64,000 bases of DNA from Segetibacter aerophilus. Lineage in GTDB: Bacteria; Bacteroidota; Bacteroidia; Chitinophagales; Chitinophagaceae. A model generated the notes under the pieces. It did not search any database and was not told the DNA's origin. It worked only from the letters and a program-made list of their open reading frames with translations. The stretch is taken from contig NZ_BJYT01000004.1 in NCBI RefSeq assembly GCF_007991655.1, positions 62,001 to 126,000 on the forward strand. The letters run 5' to 3'. The first letter of the stretch is position 1. Every line of letters starts with the position of its first letter. Made by a program: the position numbers and the translations under genes. Of this stretch, positions 16,085 to 24,911 are shown piece after piece.

Positions 16085-16156
16085 CGTGGGGTAGAGCAGC
16101 GGTAGCTCGGAGGCCTCATAAGCCTCAGGTTGGCGGTTCGATCCCGCTCCCCGCAA
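16085..16156 (+). tRNA. Phage-encoded tRNA-Met(CAT), initiator-like
   Basis: A complete cloverleaf: acceptor CGTGGGG pairs with CCCCGCA except for a C1 x A72 mismatch, the hallmark of bacterial initiator tRNA; D-stem GAGC/GCTC; anticodon stem GAGGC/GCCTC with loop CTCATAA (anticodon CAT); T-loop TTCGATC; discriminator A. Pairs 29-31 with 39-41 are all G-C, though GGC/GCC rather than the usual GGG/CCC. No CCA is encoded. It lies 7 bases after one head-operon gene and 30 bases before the scaffold gene, so it must be processed from the head transcript. Confidence 0.9.
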
Positions 16157-16186
16157 CAAGTAACGTTTTAACTTAAATAGCTGTAT

Positions 16187-17098
16187 ATGCCAAAGTTCGG
16201 AGTATTATTAAATTCACTATCAGGAAAAGCCGGTATCAAACCAGACGATGAAACTTTAAAGAAGCTTCTTGCTTTTGTTGAGGTATCACAGTTTGAGCTA
16301 CCTGATGAATTTGCTAACGCTCTTGAACGTAACCTGCTAACACAGGAAAGCGCGGCAGCTAACCCGGACGTTCGTTCTAAGATTTTTGCTGAAGCCTTAA
16401 ACGGGGTAGACGCTGAGCTTGAAAGATCAGTTGGCGACTTTGAATTCGATGACAGCTTTAAGGGCGAATTGAAGGGCATTAAGAGCACGCACGAGAAGGT
16501 GCGCCGTATTACCGCCGGCTTGAAAGATCAGCTAAAGGCGGCCAAAGAAAAGGCCAACAAGACGGGTGACCCGAAGGACAAGGCGGAGGTTGATGTTTTA
16601 AAGAAGGAGATCGAGAACGCGAACACTCAAATGAATAATTTGAAGTTGATGCATCAGACCGAGATTGACAACCTTAAAACTGCGAACCTTAACGACAAAA
16701 AAGAGTTTACTTTAAAATCAAAATTAGCGGGCAAGCCTCTTCCAAAGAACGGGCTTCCACCTGAAATAAATATTCTTACGGCCAAGACACTGATTAGTCA
16801 GGAGATGGCAAAACAAGGTATCATTGTAACCTTTGACGAGGCCGGTAACCCGGTTCTTAAGCAAAGGAAAGACGGAGCAGATATCGACTACTTTGTAGAC
16901 AACAAGAAGATCGATTATGACAACTTCGTCGACGGGGTGCTTGCATCCAACAAATTCGTACAGATAAATGACCCCAACCCCGCACCTAATCCGGGACAAG
17001 GTAACAATCCCCCGCAGCCTCAACGTAGTTTCCAAAGCAATGCCGGTGTAGTGTCAGAAATTGACGGCCAGCTTCGCGAGTTAGGAATTACAGTTTAG
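16187..17098 (+). CDS. Capsid scaffolding protein
   Basis: A 303-residue acidic protein with a predicted central coiled coil (about residues 105-185: KDQLKAAKEKANKTGDPKDK, KKEIENANTQMNNLKL), followed by a small globular part and a Pro/Asn/Gln-rich linker (NPAPNPGQGNNPPQPQ). The C terminus is short and charged. This layout, immediately upstream of the capsid gene, is that of phage scaffold proteins (GP20-like), which direct capsid assembly and then leave or are digested. No protease motif is seen. Confidence 0.75.
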   Translation: MPKFGVLLNSLSGKAGIKPDDETLKKLLAFVEVSQFELPDEFANALERNLLTQESAAANPDVRSKIFAEALNGVDAELERSVGDFEFDDSFKGELKGIKSTHEKVRRITAGLKDQLKAAKEKANKTGDPKDKAEVDVLKKEIENANTQMNNLKLMHQTEIDNLKTANLNDKKEFTLKSKLAGKPLPKNGLPPEINILTAKTLISQEMAKQGIIVTFDEAGNPVLKQRKDGADIDYFVDNKKIDYDNFVDGVLASNKFVQINDPNPAPNPGQGNNPPQPQRSFQSNAGVVSEIDGQLRELGITV

Positions 17099-17131
17099 AG
17101 GCTACTCTCTCTAAATCTCCTTTCAACCATC

Positions 17132-18256
17132 ATGGCAAACGGATTTGTGCCAGGACTGCTTTTAGCATCAAAGCAAGTTTACACAGGCGCGGTAGATCCA
17201 TCTACCAAAATAACTCCATTGGGTTATTTAAGAATGCTATTGCGTAGAGGTATGATCACTAACGGGAACCCAAACCTTGTAAGTGCATCCATCGAAAACC
17301 AGGGTCACATTCGCAACGTGACAATTAAGTATAAGCAAAGAAGTACTGCCGGTAAAAGCGTAACTACAGACGATTGTAGCATACAGGCAACACCGGGCTA
17401 CCTCGAGGCGACAATCCCATCATTGCTTTTCAGGAAAAATGGAACCTTCATTTCATACGATGAAATCAGAAAGTATGAAAACGAAGCTTCGCAGACCGTT
17501 ATGGTTGGCAGACCAGCGCCACCTATGGGCATCATGCGCGAGCTGTGGGACCGTGTGATTGATAAAGGCCAGGGATTACTGCAGGACGTTGACAATGACT
17601 TGTTAACCGCTCAGGCCGCCGCTTTCGGTAAGAATGTAACTACCGGGCTTAATACTGCAAAGACAGTGAATTTTCCTTTGTCAACGGCTAGCAATCCTCT
17701 TGCCCAGGGTATGACGATGCTGATGACTGATATCATGGATAATGAAATCCCGCCTACTGATGTGGACATCGTGGGTAGCGGTTTGATCAACAACGTGTAC
17801 ATGCAAATGAATCTGAACACTCAGAACACGAAAGATCAAAATTACCCTAACATGTTCCCGAACCTTTACTGGGATTGGAACACGACCAGCAAGTGGGGCG
17901 CTAATCAGTTTGCAGTTTTCCAAAGAGACGCGGTTCAGTTCATCAATATCAATAAGTGGGGCGGCAATTTCGGAGGTGATAAGCTTTCTTCTTGGTTGTT
18001 TACCCTTAACCTTCCGTTGGCTGACAGCAGCAACAACAACGAGCTTTCAAGCTTCAAGTTTGACGCTCAGTTGAGGCATATTGATTGCCCTCAGGAAGTT
18101 GAGATTGACGGCGTACCAACGCAGGTTGACCGCGGTTGGGTGTTGGATTTAATGGCGAATTACAACCAGTTTAATATTCCTACTGACGCGTACAACGCTG
18201 CAGACCGTTTGACAGGCAACAACGGAACGCTTCGTTATACTGCTACCAACGCATAA
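17132..18256 (+). CDS. Major capsid protein
   Basis: A 374-residue protein starting MANGFVPGLLLASKQVYTG, directly after the scaffold gene. It has an extended N-terminal arm, a long central helix (EIRKYENEASQTVM and LWDRVIDKGQG) and many Asn/Gly/aromatic residues, consistent with an HK97-fold capsid protein. Position between scaffold and neck genes makes this the clear capsid candidate. The TAA stop shares its last A with the next ATG. No signal peptide, in contrast to several downstream virion genes. Confidence 0.8.
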   Translation: MANGFVPGLLLASKQVYTGAVDPSTKITPLGYLRMLLRRGMITNGNPNLVSASIENQGHIRNVTIKYKQRSTAGKSVTTDDCSIQATPGYLEATIPSLLFRKNGTFISYDEIRKYENEASQTVMVGRPAPPMGIMRELWDRVIDKGQGLLQDVDNDLLTAQAAAFGKNVTTGLNTAKTVNFPLSTASNPLAQGMTMLMTDIMDNEIPPTDVDIVGSGLINNVYMQMNLNTQNTKDQNYPNMFPNLYWDWNTTSKWGANQFAVFQRDAVQFININKWGGNFGGDKLSSWLFTLNLPLADSSNNNELSSFKFDAQLRHIDCPQEVEIDGVPTQVDRGWVLDLMANYNQFNIPTDAYNAADRLTGNNGTLRYTATNA

Positions 18257-18753
18257 TGAGTTGCTTAAAAGACTATATCGGAATAGACGGCGTTATCCCA
18301 GCGGTAACGCCTCCTTCCGGTCTTTTCATTAACCGGGAGTTAACTATTCCGGTGCAGCACATAAGCAGCGTAGCAAGTACGTCGCAGATTGACCTTGCAA
18401 CAGTTTGGAGCGAGGTACAGGATAAAGCAATAAAGAAGTTCATCATCAGAGTTCAACTGGGTATGCAGGAGCTTTTCAACTCTTGCGATGTAGACGAAGA
18501 TTGGGTATGCGCCAACATTGAAAAGTTAGCAATGCCTTTCATTTACTACCTGGGCTCGGAGCTGATGATTGAAATAAAGCACACCAACAGAATTAACCGT
18601 TATACCACGATTGACAAGCACCGGGCCACCGAGTTAAAGTACGAATTCGACAACGAGTTCCAGGTTCAACTAAAGGCGGCTCTCACCCTTATCAATGCGG
18701 GAGAAAAAAGGGAAACGGGAAGCGTTTATACCTACGTCGAAGTGTTACCATGA
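18256..18753 (+). CDS. Head-tail connector protein
   Basis: A 165-residue mainly helical protein beginning MSCLKDYIGIDGVIPAV. Its length, its location directly after the capsid gene and its one-base overlap with both neighbours fit a head completion (gp15/gp16-like) adaptor. A Cys pair (FNSCDVDEDWVCANIE) lies mid-protein. Family not certain; role inferred from order. Confidence 0.6.
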   Translation: MSCLKDYIGIDGVIPAVTPPSGLFINRELTIPVQHISSVASTSQIDLATVWSEVQDKAIKKFIIRVQLGMQELFNSCDVDEDWVCANIEKLAMPFIYYLGSELMIEIKHTNRINRYTTIDKHRATELKYEFDNEFQVQLKAALTLINAGEKRETGSVYTYVEVLP

Positions 18754-19349
18754 TCACCATTAAAACCAATATCGGCCAGGCGGTACAAGTGACCATCAAG
18801 AAACTTGAAAAGCTGGAGGATATGGATAAGCTGAACAGGGTAATTGCAACATCGGTCTTGGGTATGATGAAAACAAGGATCCACGAGAAAGGCCTCAATG
18901 CGGAAAACAAGCAAATAGGGACCTATTCAAAAGGGTACATGGTAATTCGTACCGGGTCCTTTGTAAATGCAAAGCGGGTTTCAAGAGGTGCAAACAAGGG
19001 CAGGCTAAAAGATGCCGGAGTTTTTACTGACAGGACCATAAGGCTTAGTAAAAGGGTACGGGTTTTCATTGGGGAAGATAAAGTTGAAAAAGGAAGGCCA
19101 AAGTATAACAGGACCAGCGACAATAAAGTTATCGCTTCACTTACCAGGCAGATGGAGAATGATATGAAAGTCATAGCCATCAAAAGCGGGAGTTACGGTA
19201 TCGGTTACACCAACGCTTTGAACTACAACAAGAGCCAGTGGGTTGAGAAAACATATAAGCAGGAGGGCAGAATATTTTCTCTTAGCCCGGATGAAGTTGA
19301 GGCAGTTACGAACATAGCAAATCAATACGTTAAAGATGCCCTTTCTTGA
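18750..19349 (+). CDS. Neck / tail completion protein
   Basis: A 199-residue basic protein starting at an ATGA junction. A long N-terminal helix (KLEKLEDMDKLNRVIATSVL) followed by a region rich in Arg/Lys and Gly resembles the HK97 gp10-like / phage virion morphogenesis proteins that bridge neck and tail. It overlaps the following gene by 14 bases. Assignment from order and composition. Confidence 0.55.
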   Translation: MITIKTNIGQAVQVTIKKLEKLEDMDKLNRVIATSVLGMMKTRIHEKGLNAENKQIGTYSKGYMVIRTGSFVNAKRVSRGANKGRLKDAGVFTDRTIRLSKRVRVFIGEDKVEKGRPKYNRTSDNKVIASLTRQMENDMKVIAIKSGSYGIGYTNALNYNKSQWVEKTYKQEGRIFSLSPDEVEAVTNIANQYVKDALS

Positions 19350-19914
19350 TGAAACAGTAGAAATACTAAATGACAGATGGGTTAATTCATTTAACTGTAT
19401 CGGCGGCGAGAAGCACGCTTACGGAATTGCTGAAACGATACTGGTTGCAAAGGAAGATAATGAATCAGGGGCAATGATGAGATACCCCGGAGTGATTTGT
19501 AACACGGGTGAAGTAATGCAAATATCGATTAATGACCAGCTTGCAATACAGCTATACCATAAGATAGACAGCATTACAAACGGGATTGATACGAAAGGCG
19601 GCTTCGGTGACGAAGCCGGAAGAAATACCGAGGTGGCAAACATGAGTTTAATAGTTACCGCTTTCAGGAACCAGGTACTAAAACCGGCGCACTGGATTGA
19701 GGGAATATTGAAAAGCATACTGCCCGCTACCATGGACTTCCAAGCCGGGCAAACATCAGTGGTAAAGCCCGGAACAAGCTCTTTTGACAAGCTCGGTTTA
19801 CTTGCCAGGGAGTTCTCAGAGGTTGAGCTAAACTACCCGGAAGTAATATTTTTTGAAATGAAATACAGAATAGAAAGCACATGGAAAAAAGGCTGCATAG
19901 CCCCATGTATTTAA
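19336..19914 (+). CDS. Tail terminator-like protein
   Basis: A 192-residue protein that starts within the preceding gene. Order capsid, connector, neck, this gene, then tail-tube candidate suggests a tail terminator or similar protein. Sequence gives no recognised family: it has a KSILPATMDFQAGQTS segment and ends in a short cysteine-containing tail (KGCIAPCI). Confidence 0.45.
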   Translation: MPFLDETVEILNDRWVNSFNCIGGEKHAYGIAETILVAKEDNESGAMMRYPGVICNTGEVMQISINDQLAIQLYHKIDSITNGIDTKGGFGDEAGRNTEVANMSLIVTAFRNQVLKPAHWIEGILKSILPATMDFQAGQTSVVKPGTSSFDKLGLLAREFSEVELNYPEVIFFEMKYRIESTWKKGCIAPCI

Positions 19915-19935
19915 TAAAAAATCTTAAAAAAAAAA

Positions 19936-20394
19936 ATGAAACGTTTTATCACTCCGCTGGTTTGTCTCTTATCGTTTGCCGCTATCAATGCGCAAACAAG
20001 TTCTAAAGTAACAATGCGAACAACGGCTTACAAGCTTTTTGACTACGGTCGTCAGGCGGTCGTTACTACAACCGACGCCACCCCTTTAAATATTGAAACC
20101 ATTGCTATTGCAACGGGAGAAGCGGGTATTGTTGAGGTTCAGTGCGTAGGTGTTAACTCCGCTGGTACCGCAACGGTCACGGGCAGCACCATTGTAAGGT
20201 ATATCAACAACGCCGGAACAATTACACTCGGCACCGCAAGCACACCCCTCGCAACAGTAACGGACGCCGGTATATCAGGAGCAACATTCGCGGTTGCTGT
20301 ATCGGGTACAAACATCGTTGTAACGGTCACGGGTAAGGCATCAACTACTGTGAAGTGGAGGGCCAACACTCGAAAAGTAAGCGTGGCACCTTAA
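19936..20394 (+). CDS. Secreted-type phage decoration protein
   Basis: A 152-residue protein with a clear Sec signal peptide (MKRFITPLVCLLSFAAINAQ, cut near residues 18-19). The mature part is Thr/Val/Ala/Gly-rich and has the pattern of small phage head-fibre or decoration proteins: TTTDATPLNIETIAI, VEVQCVGVNSAGTA, IVRYINNAGTITLG, VSGTNIVVTVTGKA. Proteins of this beta-sandwich type are common in phages, normally without a signal peptide. It sits between neck and tail-tube genes. Presence of a signal peptide is unusual. Confidence 0.65.
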   Translation: MKRFITPLVCLLSFAAINAQTSSKVTMRTTAYKLFDYGRQAVVTTTDATPLNIETIAIATGEAGIVEVQCVGVNSAGTATVTGSTIVRYINNAGTITLGTASTPLATVTDAGISGATFAVAVSGTNIVVTVTGKASTTVKWRANTRKVSVAP

Positions 20395-20438
20395 GGCTTT
20401 TTCACAACAACATTTTTTACAATAATAATTTTTTAAAA

Positions 20439-21281
20439 ATGCCTTACATATCAACATACACAAGTTGCGACGATGGAGTAGTTGCGCCGCATTATTCGAT
20501 GGGGTGCGAGGACTTGCCGGAAAAAGCAAGGATCAGACGGGGCGCTTGGATTCATTCGTCTGTCGTTGACCTAATTACTGCCGACCCTCGAAACGAGACG
20601 GTGTGGAATACGCATATTGCCACTGGCAAAGTAGTTATTCTTGCTGAGCTGTCAGGTACCATGGACGGGGGAAGCCCTAAGCTTGGCCCCGGCTTCGGTG
20701 ACACAAAGGAAAGGTACCAGGGATCTGATTTCAAAGCAACGATTAAGGACGAGAACTATATTGAAAACTGGCCCCACTACCGTTCACTGGTCGGTAAGTC
20801 AAACTGGTACTTCTGCTATATCACGGGAACACAGGGCCACATTACTGGTAACCCGGTAACTGTAGCACCTAAGAACCCGATAACTGAGAACGTTGACGAT
20901 AGCGTGATCTGGGAGGCAGAAATAAGCTGGTTTGAATTCTTTACCCCGGCACCTTTTAAAGCTCCTTTGGCTGTATTCGCAGCACCAATTGCACCGGCCG
21001 AGTATGACGCGCTGATTAAGTTCGACGTTTCAGCAACGCCAACTGCAGTTTCAGGCATTACGGGAGTAGCTGAAGAAATTGACGCCCAGCAAAGGCTAGA
21101 GTTCAACGCAACACCACCGGTTGTAGGCGGCGCACCGCAGACAATGGACATTGAGGTTAATGGCGAGCAAGAGGCATCATTCTCTTACTTGTCAGGCAGA
21201 AACGGTAGCTACTTCAGGTACACCGATAAGGCCGGCAATACTCACCAGGACCAGTTCATTAACGGTACTAAATCATTCTAA
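20439..21281 (+). CDS. Putative major tail (tube) protein
   Basis: A 280-residue protein from ATG 20439 (MPYISTYTSCDDGVVAPHY); the A-rich leader TTTTAAAAATG supports this start over in-frame codons further upstream. The sequence is beta-rich with segments VVILAELSGTMDGGS, SWFEFFTPAPF and an Ig-like C-terminal part (MDIEVNGEQEASFSYLSG). In gene order it follows the neck and precedes spike genes, so it is the best candidate for the tail-tube subunit. A strong hairpin follows (21295..21335). Confidence 0.6.
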   Translation: MPYISTYTSCDDGVVAPHYSMGCEDLPEKARIRRGAWIHSSVVDLITADPRNETVWNTHIATGKVVILAELSGTMDGGSPKLGPGFGDTKERYQGSDFKATIKDENYIENWPHYRSLVGKSNWYFCYITGTQGHITGNPVTVAPKNPITENVDDSVIWEAEISWFEFFTPAPFKAPLAVFAAPIAPAEYDALIKFDVSATPTAVSGITGVAEEIDAQQRLEFNATPPVVGGAPQTMDIEVNGEQEASFSYLSGRNGSYFRYTDKAGNTHQDQFINGTKSF

Positions 21282-21294
21282 AATAACCTTTTAG

Positions 21295-21335
21295 GGCTAA
21301 GGGGAAACTATACAGGAATCCCTTTAGCCTTTGTT
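21295..21335 (+). terminator. Intrinsic terminator after tail-tube gene
   Basis: GGCTAAGGGG at 21295-21304 pairs over ten positions (one G-T wobble) with CCCTTTAGCC at 21320-21329, followed by TTTGTT. It lies 13 bases after the stop of the putative tail-tube gene and is well placed to end or weaken transcription of the capsid operon before the spike genes. Confidence 0.65.
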
Positions 21336-21355
21336 ATTACCGCTCGCTGTAACCA

Positions 21356-21652
21356 ATGGCAAACAATATACTACAAGGGATAAATTTTGTTGTGGCAACC
21401 GCAACGGGAACTTGGGAAAGCATCGGCCTAACTACAGCCGACACTCTTGAAGTTTACTCTTCCAGCCTCGGCAATATTGTAAGCTGGAGGCCGCATAAGT
21501 TGATAAACACCTTAAACTCCGGCGGGATCACAAAAGGGCAGGGCTACATGATAAATTCCAAGATTGAAAGAGATATGAACGTGTTTAAGCCAATGGAGGG
21601 AGGCGCGGGATTACTATTAGAAGACGGGACAGTTATACTTCCAGAAAGTTAA
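21356..21652 (+). CDS. Small structural phage protein
   Basis: A 98-residue protein, MANNILQGINFVVATATG at the start, Gly/Thr/Ser/Asn-rich and probably beta. No signal peptide. It lies between the putative tail-tube gene and the tail-spike gene and resembles small tail-fibre-attachment or baseplate proteins only in general composition. Function unknown. Confidence 0.5.
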   Translation: MANNILQGINFVVATATGTWESIGLTTADTLEVYSSSLGNIVSWRPHKLINTLNSGGITKGQGYMINSKIERDMNVFKPMEGGAGLLLEDGTVILPES

Positions 21653-21660
21653 AAAAAGCA

Positions 21661-24321
21661 ATGAACAAAAGACTATTAATATCGCTCAACCTCTTACTAC
21701 TGTCAATCTTCTCCTTCTCGCAAGGGCAGAAGATTTCGCAGATGCCCATTTTCTACGGCAATATGAACGGGGTAATTACTCCAGTTGTTATTGGGGGGGT
21801 TAACCGAACGATTGATATTGGAAAGGCGCTCGAGGGTAATAAGCTGGTTAAGCTAAAGACACAGACCTCGTCTTACACACTTGGACTTTCGGACAGCTCA
21901 GGCGTTTTACTAAATGTTAACTCCCCCTCACCCGCAACGGTTACGGTTCCTAATAACTCCAGCGTAGCGCTTCCAATTGGAACACAGGTAAACGTAGGGC
22001 AAACAGGGGCCGGGCAATTAAGCTTCATCGCGGCGTCAGGTGTTACGATTAACACCGCAGGCGACAGCTTGAAGTTAAGAGCCATAAACTCTAAGGCCTC
22101 CCTAATAAAGATCGGCACCAACACATGGGACCTGGTGGGAGACCTTGCCACGCCGGACTTCTCGCACGTTACAAACGTGAGGCAGTTCAACGTTAAAGGC
22201 GATGGCTCAACCGTGGACGTTACGGCAATAAGGGCAGCTTTAGCGGCCACGAGGCACCCGTTTTTTCCTCGCGGCACATACATAATCAACGACGAAATAA
22301 CTGTACCGGTTGGAACAGTTATAGAGGGCGAGGAGGGCACAATAATAAGGCAGACCGCGCTTAACAAAAACTCATTTATCGTACTCGGCAACACGACAAT
22401 AAGGGGAGTGAGGCTCGAAGGTTTAAGCACCGGAACAGCGACCGACTACGATAAGAATAACGGCGTATTTATCAATGGCGACAACATCAAAATATCGGAC
22501 TGCGTTATTACTGGCTTTCAGGCCGACGGCATACAAATAAGGAACTCTAACAATGTTTCGATTACCAATAATATTTTATACGGTAACAAGTACGGATTTT
22601 CACAAAGTACCGACATAGCTTTTTATTCAACGTCACCGAGCAAGGGCGCTATTATAACGGGCAACTACTGCCTTTCTAATAACAGCCAGGGCATTTGGTT
22701 TAACGCCAACGGTAACAACTCCGAGGCGATCATTTCCAGTAATATATGTATTACTAAGGCGGACGACGGTGTTTCAGACGTGACCATGCCAAATCTTATA
22801 AGAAGGCATGGGATTGAAACAAGTTATGGCGCTGGAACTAAGTTCCCTCTGATTGTAACAGGTAATATTTGTGGTAATACCAGGCTTTCCGGGATATACT
22901 CTCAAGGTAACCCAGCGCCTTCAGGAAGGGTAGTTATTACTAATAACAACCTTTTTAAAAACGGGCAGGAGACTGATTTTACACTTTGCCAACTAGGCGC
23001 GGGAATTTACATAAACACGCTCGGTGGCGAAGTGGTTTGTAGTAATAACCTGGTCTGGGATTATATGGGCGTGAGAGGTGGTATTACCTATAACGGAAGC
23101 TATACAAGCACTGACGTTGTAGGGGCGATAATTTCAAACAACGTAATTGAAAACTCGGGATATTTCGGAATTGATATAACTAATAAAAGCAGGAACCTTT
23201 CGGTTCAGGGGAACAAAATCACGAATTCAGCAAGAAATGATATTTCTTACGTTGGCGATGTACTGTCAAACGGCGGCGGCCTTAAAATAATCGGGAACAC
23301 CTTTGTAAGAAATAATCATAACTACCAATCTGTTTTTTTAGACGCAGGAAATCAGCAAAGCCCGGGAGAGGTAACAAATAACACCTTCATAGGCGATGAC
23401 GCTACAACAGCCACCGAAGCAAACGCGGCTATAAGGGCTATTCAACCTAGATGGTCAATAAAAAACAACAAGTTTAATAACTTCTATTACGGTGTATTTC
23501 TGAATCCGGAGATACAAGTAAACGGGAAGCAAAACAATTTCACCGTTGACTTTAATGAGTTTGACACTCTGCACGATGCAATCGTGATAAGAAAAGACGC
23601 CTTTAGCCCTGTTTATCCTGTATTCGGTAATGTATTTAAAAACGTAGTGAACCCCCTTTCCGGCGCTGGGTACGCGTCAGCGGCTTATATCGGAGAAAGA
23701 AACGGAACGCTAGTAAAATACTTTAACACCGCCCCGCCGACTAACGGAGCATGGCAGGTAGGCGACGAGGTGGTAAATACCGCCCCTACCTCAGCCGGAG
23801 TTAAAAGCTGGTTATGTACGACCGCGGGAACGCCAGGAGTATGGACCGCAACAATGGTTTCCACGCCCAGCCCTTCTTTACAAAACACAGTAGATGTAAG
23901 CCCCAATACAACTACCGACATCGGTTTTATAGGATCCCGCAGTAGGTACTATAATGCCTCATCGGCCGAAAACGGCCAAATCGGTACAAGTAATTCAATT
24001 CTAGGCGGAACGGCGAACAACCTTACAATTTATTCAGACACGAAAAAAATATGGCTAGGCACCGGGGGGTTCATTAGGCAGACAATAAATGAGGACGGCA
24101 CCGTTGAATTTTCGCTCAATGTTTCGGGAATAGCCGCCACAGCATCAAATCATTTTGTCATCAAGTCACAGCTCGACGCAAAAACCGCGGCTTCAAATGC
24201 TGATGCCGCGAGCGCCAATGCCACGGATTTACCAAGCGCAATAACATTAATTAACGAGCTCAAGGCAATGATAAATTCGCTACAAGCGAAGCTGAGGGCT
24301 GCAACATTATTGACCCCGTGA
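21661..24321 (+). CDS. Tail spike with pectate-lyase-like beta-helix
   Basis: An 886-residue protein with an N-terminal signal peptide (MNKRLLISLNLLLLSIFSFSQ). At about residues 175-195 FNVKGDGSTVDVTAIRAAL is the signature that opens Pectate_lyase_3-type right-handed beta-helix domains; the helix region continues to about residue 670 with repeated short beta-Asn-Gly turns (ISNNVIENSGYFGIDI, ITNNNLFKNG). The C-terminal part has Ig-like strands and a final coiled coil (INELKAMINSLQAKLRA), consistent with trimerisation. Such proteins bind and often degrade surface polysaccharides during adsorption. A signal peptide on a virion spike is unusual. Confidence 0.8.
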   Translation: MNKRLLISLNLLLLSIFSFSQGQKISQMPIFYGNMNGVITPVVIGGVNRTIDIGKALEGNKLVKLKTQTSSYTLGLSDSSGVLLNVNSPSPATVTVPNNSSVALPIGTQVNVGQTGAGQLSFIAASGVTINTAGDSLKLRAINSKASLIKIGTNTWDLVGDLATPDFSHVTNVRQFNVKGDGSTVDVTAIRAALAATRHPFFPRGTYIINDEITVPVGTVIEGEEGTIIRQTALNKNSFIVLGNTTIRGVRLEGLSTGTATDYDKNNGVFINGDNIKISDCVITGFQADGIQIRNSNNVSITNNILYGNKYGFSQSTDIAFYSTSPSKGAIITGNYCLSNNSQGIWFNANGNNSEAIISSNICITKADDGVSDVTMPNLIRRHGIETSYGAGTKFPLIVTGNICGNTRLSGIYSQGNPAPSGRVVITNNNLFKNGQETDFTLCQLGAGIYINTLGGEVVCSNNLVWDYMGVRGGITYNGSYTSTDVVGAIISNNVIENSGYFGIDITNKSRNLSVQGNKITNSARNDISYVGDVLSNGGGLKIIGNTFVRNNHNYQSVFLDAGNQQSPGEVTNNTFIGDDATTATEANAAIRAIQPRWSIKNNKFNNFYYGVFLNPEIQVNGKQNNFTVDFNEFDTLHDAIVIRKDAFSPVYPVFGNVFKNVVNPLSGAGYASAAYIGERNGTLVKYFNTAPPTNGAWQVGDEVVNTAPTSAGVKSWLCTTAGTPGVWTATMVSTPSPSLQNTVDVSPNTTTDIGFIGSRSRYYNASSAENGQIGTSNSILGGTANNLTIYSDTKKIWLGTGGFIRQTINEDGTVEFSLNVSGIAATASNHFVIKSQLDAKTAASNADAASANATDLPSAITLINELKAMINSLQAKLRAATLLTP

Positions 24322-24911
24322 TAAAGAATATAGTTTTCCTTCTGTTGCTTTTGAGTGCGACAGCGGAAGCGCAAAAGAAGTCTGGTTCAAAGCCGACAGT
24401 TAAATCCTCAGTTGCCCTTTCCGGGGCCTACGCGAAGCGATCCGACTTGGTCGAGTACGTGAAAGCGGAGGACCTGAAGAGCTACCTTGACTCGTCACTG
24501 GTAGACGTAGTCACTGCCGACACCCTCGAGAATTACCTACAGGTATCAACCGCCAATAAGTCTTTTGCATCCACTATACACATACATAAGGACTACTTCA
24601 GTAAGCAGATTGTCTTTGCCCCGGTTCAACGTGGGTCTTACACACTAACCGCGCAGGATGACGGAAGATGGATTGATATTGACTGCCCGAAAAAGTGCAC
24701 TGTAATTCTTCCCTCACCTGCATTATTCAAACCCGGGACACAGATAACAATAAGCAACATCGGGGGAACCAGGGTTGAGTTTTCACCAGTTCCGGGAGTT
24801 AGAATACTTACGGAGGGAAACGCAATTGCCCTTACGGGGTTAAATGCCATTGCCACCATAGTAGTTAAAAACGCTGACACTTACCAAATAGCCGGAAGTA
24901 TTACGCCATGA
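24318..24911 (+). CDS. Secreted-type virion accessory protein
   Basis: A 197-residue protein starting at GTG 24318, overlapping the spike stop (GTGA). It has a signal peptide (MIKNIVFLLLLLSATAEAQ), a short helical region (DLVEYVKAEDLKSYLDSS) and a C-terminal beta domain (TVILPSPALFKPGTQITIS) resembling the small domains found in phage fibre proteins. It ends at the ATGA start of the next gene. Probably part of the fibre complex. Family not recognised. Confidence 0.55.
   Translation: MIKNIVFLLLLLSATAEAQKKSGSKPTVKSSVALSGAYAKRSDLVEYVKAEDLKSYLDSSLVDVVTADTLENYLQVSTANKSFASTIHIHKDYFSKQIVFAPVQRGSYTLTAQDDGRWIDIDCPKKCTVILPSPALFKPGTQITISNIGGTRVEFSPVPGVRILTEGNAIALTGLNAIATIVVKNADTYQIAGSITP

Noticed and set aside
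20355-20438. Upstream in-frame extension of the putative tail-tube gene
   Set aside because: The extension overlaps the 3' end of the decoration-protein gene; ATG 20439 has the A-rich leader typical for this genome.
21873-22430. Minus-strand open frame of 185 codons inside the tail spike gene
   Set aside because: Shadow of the beta-helix gene; Val/Pro/Ser-rich translation with no recognisable domain or start site.
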